A stretch of 9,978 nt of DNA from JAABRU01 sp964505535 (lineage in GTDB: Bacteria > Desulfobacterota > Desulfobacteria > Desulfobacterales > Desulfococcaceae). Below are positions 5,914 through 9,978 of this stretch, one piece after another. A program made the translations under genes and the position numbers. The first letter of the stretch is position 1, and each line of letters begins with the position of its first letter. The notes beneath the pieces were generated by a model. It was given only the letters and a program-made list of their open reading frames with translations. It searched no databases and was not told the origin of the DNA. Location: positions 1 to 9,978 of the forward strand of contig CAZDIU010000210.1 in assembly GCA_964505535.1 (NCBI GenBank), given 5' to 3'.

Positions 5914-8900
5914 ATGAAAATTTCTATCCGTATGGACAGCCAAGCGCAGGAAAACCGGCGCAGGGTTTTTGTGGATGATCTGCTTTCCCATCATCTCACA
6001 GATGAAGAACTGCTGACCGTGCAGAAAGAGGCGGGAAAGGCATTCTGGAAAAGCGATCCGGCAGCAGGAGCGCAGATCGGCACGCAGCTTTTTGACCTGC
6101 TCAACGGTTCCGGCAGAAAACTGGAATCCCTTGTGAAGGAGGCATACCGAATCGGGGAGCCTTTGGAACTGTATCTGGATATTCCCTATGAATTCAGTGC
6201 GCTTCCCTTTGAACTGCTGTGTCATGATAAAGCATTTGTGCTTCAGAATGCTTATCCTCCGGTGCATCTCATTCGCCATATCAGCGGAAGAAACCGGGGA
6301 AAACTGAATCACCCAGAAAAACGTCCGCTCAATATCCTTTTCATGGCATGTTCTCCCACAGACCTGCCCGCGCACCATGTTTTGCAGTTTGAAAAAGAGG
6401 AAGAGCGGATTCTGTCCGCAACGGAAAAACTGTCCGCAGACCTTGTGATTGAGGATTCCGGCTCCCTTTCCGGACTTTCGGACGCGCTCATTGAAGGTGG
6501 CGGCAGGTATGACATGGTTCACATCACCGGACATGCCAATATTGAACACGGAATCGGGCCTGTGTTTTATATGGAAGATGAGATCGGCAGACTGGATAAG
6601 GTGACACCGGAGCGGCTGTGGGAAACCCTGCGGGATTTTCCGCCCCGTGTGCTGTTCCTGTCCGGGTGCATGACCGGAAAAAGCGACAAAGTGAGCGGCG
6701 CGGAATCCTTTGCTTTTCAGATGAATGAAAAAGGCATTCCTCTGGTGCTGGGATGGGGACTGCCCGTGTCCGACCCTGCGGCATCGGCCATGACTGCGGA
6801 ACTTTTCCGCAACCTCGGCATGGGCAAATCCCCGGCTGAAGCTGTGCATATGTCCCGGCTGGCAATGAAAAACGCGTATCATCCCTGGCCCCTGCTGCGC
6901 GTGTTTGCGGACGGAACACCCCTGCATCCCCTGATTGCACCGGGACAGAAACTGCGGCATTATCCGCAGAGAAAAGCTGTTTACCGGCATCTGGCAGACA
7001 GCCATGTGCAGGTGCTGGAAAAAGGCTTTGTGGGCAGACGCCGTGAAATCCAGAAAGGCGTGCGGGTTCTCAAAGGCATTCCAGAAGCCGGAGAAACGCC
7101 TGTTTACGGGCTTGTCATCCGGGGACCTGCGGGCATAGGCAAAAGCTGCCTTGGGGGAAAACTCATAGAACGGTTTAGCGACCATGACATCCTCGTTATG
7201 CACGGAAACATAACGGCTGCGGAATTCATGGGAAAAATGCTGGAACTCTTTGACAGAAAAGGAAATAGCGAAGGACTGCGCATTCTCCGGGACAAAGAAA
7301 AGGAACTGCCGGACAGGATTAAGACTTTGTTCTCCAAAGCCTTTGAGGACATGCCTCTGATTCTGTATTTTGACAATTTTGAGGACAATCTGGAACAGGC
7401 ACGGGAACCCTATGTTCTCACATCCCCATCTTTGGAAGTGATTGCCCCTGTGCTGGAAGCGTATGACTGGAGCGGGGGTAAAGTGAAAGTGATGATCTCC
7501 ACCCGTTTTCCCTTTGTGCTGGAAATCAATGGCAAAAATCTGGGAGCCAAACCGGTGGATATTCCCCTTGCCTCGTTTCAGGATGCAGACCTTGAAAAGA
7601 AAATTGCCGAACTGCCCAACATTTCCCAAAGTGCGCACAAAAACCTGTACCTGAACACAGCAGGCGGCAATCCCCGGCTGCTGGACTGGCTGGAAATAAT
7701 CGCTACGGATGAGGCAAAATATGATCTGAAGGAAATTGAAAATTTATCCCCAAAAAAACGGGAAGAACTCATTGCATATCTGGCTGATATTCTGAAAAAT
7801 GCCGAAGGAACCGGGTTCAGCCGCTTCCTGCACCGGGCAGCCGTATTCCGGAGACCTGTAACTGCCGATGCGTTTGAAACCTTTGGAAATCAGAATTTTG
7901 TGGACAGGGCAGTGAACCTGACCCTGATGGAAAAAGAACTCAGTCCGGGACAGCAGCCCCGATACTGGGTTCTGCCCGTAATCCGGGAACAGCAATGGGA
8001 AAAACTGGATGGGGCAGAGCAGAAAAATATGCACAACACAGCGTTTGCATGGTATGATCGGGAAATCAAAGCAAGTGAATCCCCGGCAATGTCATGGCTG
8101 GAACAGGCTGTGCATCATGCGTTGGCCGCAGGACAAATCCGGCAAGCCTGTGATCATGCCATTGATTTGGGAGAAATGATGACAGATATGCAACTGTACC
8201 GACAGTGCGTGGAAATGCAGCAGCAGGTCGCGGATCACATTACAGATGCGGTTATTGCCGAAGCAGTGGAGGAAAAAGACGGGAATGTGGCAACATTGTT
8301 GAACAACCTGGGGCAGGCGTATAGCAAGATGGGCGATTTTTTCAATGTTATCAAATACACGGAAAAAGCTTTGTCTATTGACATGAAACAATTCGGTGAA
8401 AATCATCCAAAAGTGGCAATCCGCTATAACAACTTCGGCTTGGCTTATAATTCAATGGGAAATCATCAGAAAGCATTTTCGTATTTTAAAAGGGCCTTAG
8501 ACATTGACATTGAATATTTCGGAAAAAATCACAAAAAGATAGCTATACGATATAATAGTTTTGGTTTACTTTATTATTCAATGGGGGATTATAAGAAAGC
8601 ATTCTTATATTTTAAGCTGGCTTTAGATATTGATATTAAAGAATTCGGAGAAAACGCCCCGATTATGGCAGGAAGATACAACAATATCGGAGAAATTTGT
8701 CGGAAATTAGGTGACTACAGAAATGCCTTTAAATATCACGAGAAATCTTTATTTATTAATCTTAAAAATTTTGGGGAATATCACCCTGATGTAGCTACAT
8801 CTTGTAACAATATAGGGTTAATATATAAGGCGTTAGGTGAATATGAGAATGCACTTGCGTATCATAAACGGGCGTTAGATATTAACCTAAAAAATTTCAG

Positions 8901-9219
8901 AGAAAGCCACCCAAATGTGTCGAGTGATTACAATAATATCGGCTCTACTTACCATTCATTGGGTCAGTACGAAAAAGCGATAGAATATTATGAACTGGCT
9001 TTAGCCATTAACCTGAAAAACTTCGGTGAAAACCATCTGCATACGGCAATTGATTACAACAACCTTGGCATGGCTTATCAGGGATTGGGGCAGTACAAAA
9101 AAGCGGTTAAATATCTTGATCGGTCGTTGAAGATATTAACGCAATTGTTTGATGATAATCATCCTTATATGAAGGGAGCAAAAAACAATCTGGAAGCGGC
9201 GAGGGAGAAGATTGGCTGA
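5914..9219 (+). CDS. CHAT protease - STAND NTPase - TPR protein (predicted caspase-like sensor/effector)
   Basis: The 1101-residue product has three parts. Residues about 1-350 form a CHAT (caspase-like) peptidase domain; the likely catalytic pair is H207 in VHITGHA and C252 in LFLSGCMTG. Residues about 372-790 form a STAND/NB-ARC-like NTPase: FVGRRREI at the start, Walker A GPAGIGKS (404-411, K410), Walker B LILYFDNFED (D487), ISTR (528-531), a GGNP motif (584-587) and a winged-helix-like stretch (RAAVFRRPVTADAFE). Residues 793-1086 are seven 42-residue kinesin-light-chain-type TPRs (NN-G-Y---G-Y--A), then a partial eighth. In STAND proteins the C-terminal repeats usually sense a ligand, NTP-driven oligomerisation follows and the N-terminal effector is switched on. 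Protease activation upon an infection or stress signal is therefore the likely job, but target and trigger are unknown. ATG 5914 has AAGGG seven bases upstream. The TPR-coding DNA is much richer in AT than the rest. Confidence 0.88.
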   Translation: MKISIRMDSQAQENRRRVFVDDLLSHHLTDEELLTVQKEAGKAFWKSDPAAGAQIGTQLFDLLNGSGRKLESLVKEAYRIGEPLELYLDIPYEFSALPFELLCHDKAFVLQNAYPPVHLIRHISGRNRGKLNHPEKRPLNILFMACSPTDLPAHHVLQFEKEEERILSATEKLSADLVIEDSGSLSGLSDALIEGGGRYDMVHITGHANIEHGIGPVFYMEDEIGRLDKVTPERLWETLRDFPPRVLFLSGCMTGKSDKVSGAESFAFQMNEKGIPLVLGWGLPVSDPAASAMTAELFRNLGMGKSPAEAVHMSRLAMKNAYHPWPLLRVFADGTPLHPLIAPGQKLRHYPQRKAVYRHLADSHVQVLEKGFVGRRREIQKGVRVLKGIPEAGETPVYGLVIRGPAGIGKSCLGGKLIERFSDHDILVMHGNITAAEFMGKMLELFDRKGNSEGLRILRDKEKELPDRIKTLFSKAFEDMPLILYFDNFEDNLEQAREPYVLTSPSLEVIAPVLEAYDWSGGKVKVMISTRFPFVLEINGKNLGAKPVDIPLASFQDADLEKKIAELPNISQSAHKNLYLNTAGGNPRLLDWLEIIATDEAKYDLKEIENLSPKKREELIAYLADILKNAEGTGFSRFLHRAAVFRRPVTADAFETFGNQNFVDRAVNLTLMEKELSPGQQPRYWVLPVIREQQWEKLDGAEQKNMHNTAFAWYDREIKASESPAMSWLEQAVHHALAAGQIRQACDHAIDLGEMMTDMQLYRQCVEMQQQVADHITDAVIAEAVEEKDGNVATLLNNLGQAYSKMGDFFNVIKYTEKALSIDMKQFGENHPKVAIRYNNFGLAYNSMGNHQKAFSYFKRALDIDIEYFGKNHKKIAIRYNSFGLLYYSMGDYKKAFLYFKLALDIDIKEFGENAPIMAGRYNNIGEICRKLGDYRNAFKYHEKSLFINLKNFGEYHPDVATSCNNIGLIYKALGEYENALAYHKRALDINLKNFRESHPNVSSDYNNIGSTYHSLGQYEKAIEYYELALAINLKNFGENHLHTAIDYNNLGMAYQGLGQYKKAVKYLDRSLKILTQLFDDNHPYMKGAKNNLEAAREKIG
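8290..9171 (+). repeat. Seven tandem 126-bp TPR-coding repeats
   Basis: The repeats start at 8290, 8416, 8542, 8668, 8794, 8920 and 9046, each exactly 42 codons with no gaps. The shared frame is Y/C-N-N-x-G-x-x-Y-x-x-x-G-x-Y-x-x-A-x-x-Y-x-x-x-A/S-L-x-I ending in F-G-E-N-H-P. A partial eighth helix (KGAKNNLEAAREKIG) ends the protein. DNA identity between repeats is moderate, so the expansion is not very recent. Repeat 3 has 38 G or C in 126 bases by hand count, against 72 in 120 for 6601-6720 in the CHAT part of the same gene. Confidence 0.88.
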
Positions 9220-9233
9220 ACCGGGATTTTGGT

Positions 9234-9480
9234 TGTCTGAATCATGATTTACAGGATTAAAGGATTTTCATGATTTTCGTTAATCCTTTTCATCCTTTAA
9301 TCATGTGAATCACCACGTAGGTCGGATTAGCGAAGCGTAATCCGACACCGGATCACCGCCGTGCATGTCGGATTACGGCCTTCGGCCTAATCCGACCTAC
9401 AATATTCACCTGATGAAAGGATTTTCATGATTTTCGTTAATCCTTTTCATCCTGAAATCATGTGAATCATGGTTCAGACA
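9234..9480. repeat. Composite repeat element with inverted ends and internal direct repeats
   Basis: The ends TGTCTGAATCATGATT (9234-9249) and AATCATGGTTCAGACA (9465-9480) are inverted repeats matching at 15 of 16 positions. Inside, 9259-9312 and 9416-9469 are 54-bp direct repeats differing at two positions; both contain GGATTTTCATGATTTTCG. The left copy lies in a hairpin whose arms (9245-9265 and 9292-9312) match at 19 of 21 positions. Between the direct repeats sits the 84-bp palindromic element 9317-9400. No coding sequence was found in 9220-9535; the minus-strand open frame here is repeat DNA. Confidence 0.7.
9317..9400. repeat. GTAGGTCGGATTA...TAATCCGACCTAC palindromic element
   Basis: GTAGGTCGGATTA (from 9317) and TAATCCGACCTAC (to 9400) are exact reverse complements. 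Two sub-hairpins lie within: GTCGGATTA/TAATCCGAC at 9321-9346 and again at 9367-9396, the second with an inner GGCC-TTC-GGCC stem. Sequences of this kind are recognised as widespread intergenic repeats in proteobacteria. It appears to be nested in the larger composite element. Confidence 0.75.
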
Positions 9481-9535
9481 GCGGGGGATTGAAGGATTGG
9501 CAGGATTTTTACAGCGTTTTGAAAGGAAAACAAAA

Positions 9536-9787
9536 ATGGAAATCATTGCAGAAACCGAATTTGTAAAAGATGCAGGAAATATACTGAACAGACTCATATC
9601 CGGCGGTAAAGAAATTGTTATCACCCGGAAAAACAGGGAGATTGCCAAAGTCATTCCGTTTGCCCGCAAAATGACTGCTGTTGAAGTGATGTCCGATATT
9701 TACGGCATTATCAGCGAAGACGCGGGAAAAGACTGGTATGCGGACAGCAGACTTTTCTTATCTGACAAAAAACCCCAAAGATTTTGA
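9536..9787 (+). CDS. Phd/YefM-type antitoxin with an altered C-terminus
   Basis: The 83-residue product starts MEIIAETEFVKDAGNILNRL and continues GGKEIVITRKNREIAKVIPF, the usual Phd/YefM fold of type II toxin-antitoxin antitoxins: an N-terminal DNA-binding and dimerising part (residues 1-50), then a toxin-binding tail with MTAVEVMSDIYGIISEDAGKDWYADSR. Such proteins bind and neutralise a toxin (RelE/Doc/PIN type) and repress their own operon. The last residues, LFLSDKKPQRF, do not look like a natural tail. The same bases read in another frame resemble the end of a PIN toxin, so the 3' end may have been changed by a deletion. ATG 9536 has AAAGGA about eight bases upstream. No complete toxin gene is present in the window. 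Confidence 0.82.
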   Translation: MEIIAETEFVKDAGNILNRLISGGKEIVITRKNREIAKVIPFARKMTAVEVMSDIYGIISEDAGKDWYADSRLFLSDKKPQRF

Positions 9788-9818
9788 GGATATTTCAGAC
9801 CTTAAACTTGTATTTTTC
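9744..9818 (+). pseudogene. Remnant of a PIN-domain (VapC-like) toxin C-terminus
   Basis: In a frame shifted from the antitoxin, the bases encode TADFSYLTKNPKDFEDISDL followed by KLVFF. The pattern L-T-K-N-x-K-D-F-x-D-I-x-D-L-K-L-V is the usual last strand-and-loop of VapC/PIN toxins (compare TRNVKDFEGIPGL-type endings). There is no start codon with a ribosome binding site and no upstream PIN domain, and the remnant overlaps the antitoxin's last 14 codons. The simplest reading is a deletion that removed most of the toxin gene and joined its 3' end to the antitoxin. Recognition is by eye on a short segment. Confidence 0.5.
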
Positions 9819-9836
9819 AAACAGGAAGGAAAACAA

Positions 9837-9947
9837 ATGAATACAGAAATGTATTTGGAAGAACTGATCAAAGACTGTATGGCAGATGCGAAACAGGAAC
9901 CCGCAGAGGAAAAAGCCATCGGATGGGAAACGCTGATTGCAATTTAG
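9837..9947 (+). CDS. Small 36-residue protein, unknown
   Basis: ATG 9837 is preceded at six bases by AGGAAGGA (9823-9830), the strongest Shine-Dalgarno in the window, so translation from here is likely. The product starts MNTEMYLEELIKDCMADAKQ, is acidic and probably helical, and ends IGWETLIAI. I do not recognise it. The stop TAG at 9945-9947 may be genuine, or this may be the front of a longer gene broken by a frameshift; downstream bases in another frame read NLVIRPMLPEIR up to the window edge. The start lies 49 bases after the antitoxin stop codon, and the frame is continuous upstream with the toxin remnant. Confidence 0.5.
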   Translation: MNTEMYLEELIKDCMADAKQEPAEEKAIGWETLIAI

Positions 9948-9978
9948 TCATCCGCCCCATGCTCCCGGAAATCCGGGA

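Noticed and set aside
5083..7638. 851-codon open frame on the minus strand
   Set aside because: It is codon-aligned with the sense genes and exists only because they lack TTA, CTA and TCA codons. It crosses the boundary between two well-recognised genes and its translation matches no family I know.
8290..9171. Periodic 126-bp repeats as a CRISPR-like or satellite array
   Set aside because: The period is exactly 42 codons in an open frame with clear TPR residues, so the repetition is protein-level.
9406..9669. 87-codon minus-strand frame
   Set aside because: It consists of composite-repeat DNA plus antisense of the antitoxin gene.

Overview
The window looks like a chromosomal segment from an anaerobic, probably sulfate-reducing deltaproteobacterium (Desulfobacterota, possibly Desulfonema-like). 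That placement is inference. It rests on the gene mix (ETF-quinone oxidoreductase, Uma2-family proteins, a CHAT/STAND/TPR protein), moderate GC content and intergenic spaces full of short palindromic repeats. No rRNA, tRNA, CRISPR array or transposase gene was seen.

Layout. Positions 1-134 hold the 5' end of a leftward TauE/SafE-type permease gene. A 517-base divergent intergenic region follows, with a REP-like repeat, an A/T-tract hairpin and two perfect 9-bp inverted repeats. The rightward genes are then: ETF-quinone oxidoreductase (652-2313), a Uma2-family nuclease-fold protein (2540-3298), a YejE-like ABC permease with no partner genes in the window (3629-4678), an RsuA/RluB/RluF-type pseudouridine synthase (5101-5844), a 1101-residue CHAT protease / STAND NTPase / seven-TPR protein (5914-9219), a Phd/YefM-type antitoxin (9536-9787) followed by what looks like the 3' tail of a lost PIN-domain toxin, and a 36-codon ORF with a strong Shine-Dalgarno (9837-9947).

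Intergenic structure. Six copies of a hairpin with core AACCGGATTTTT / AAAAATCCGGTT lie between genes. There are also a 111-bp cruciform-like element containing a REP hairpin (4686-4796), a 95-bp MITE-like palindrome with a candidate 6-bp target duplication (4985-5079), and a composite repeat (9234-9480) whose two 54-bp direct repeats flank an 84-bp palindromic element.

The genes do not form one pathway. The first part is housekeeping and transport. The most unusual part is 5914-9947: a predicted caspase-like STAND sensor/effector, followed by repeat DNA and a decayed toxin-antitoxin locus, which resembles a small defence or conflict region. Within the CHAT/STAND/TPR gene, base composition and codon use change sharply on entering the TPR array. 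This suggests the sensor part has a different history from the effector and NTPase parts.
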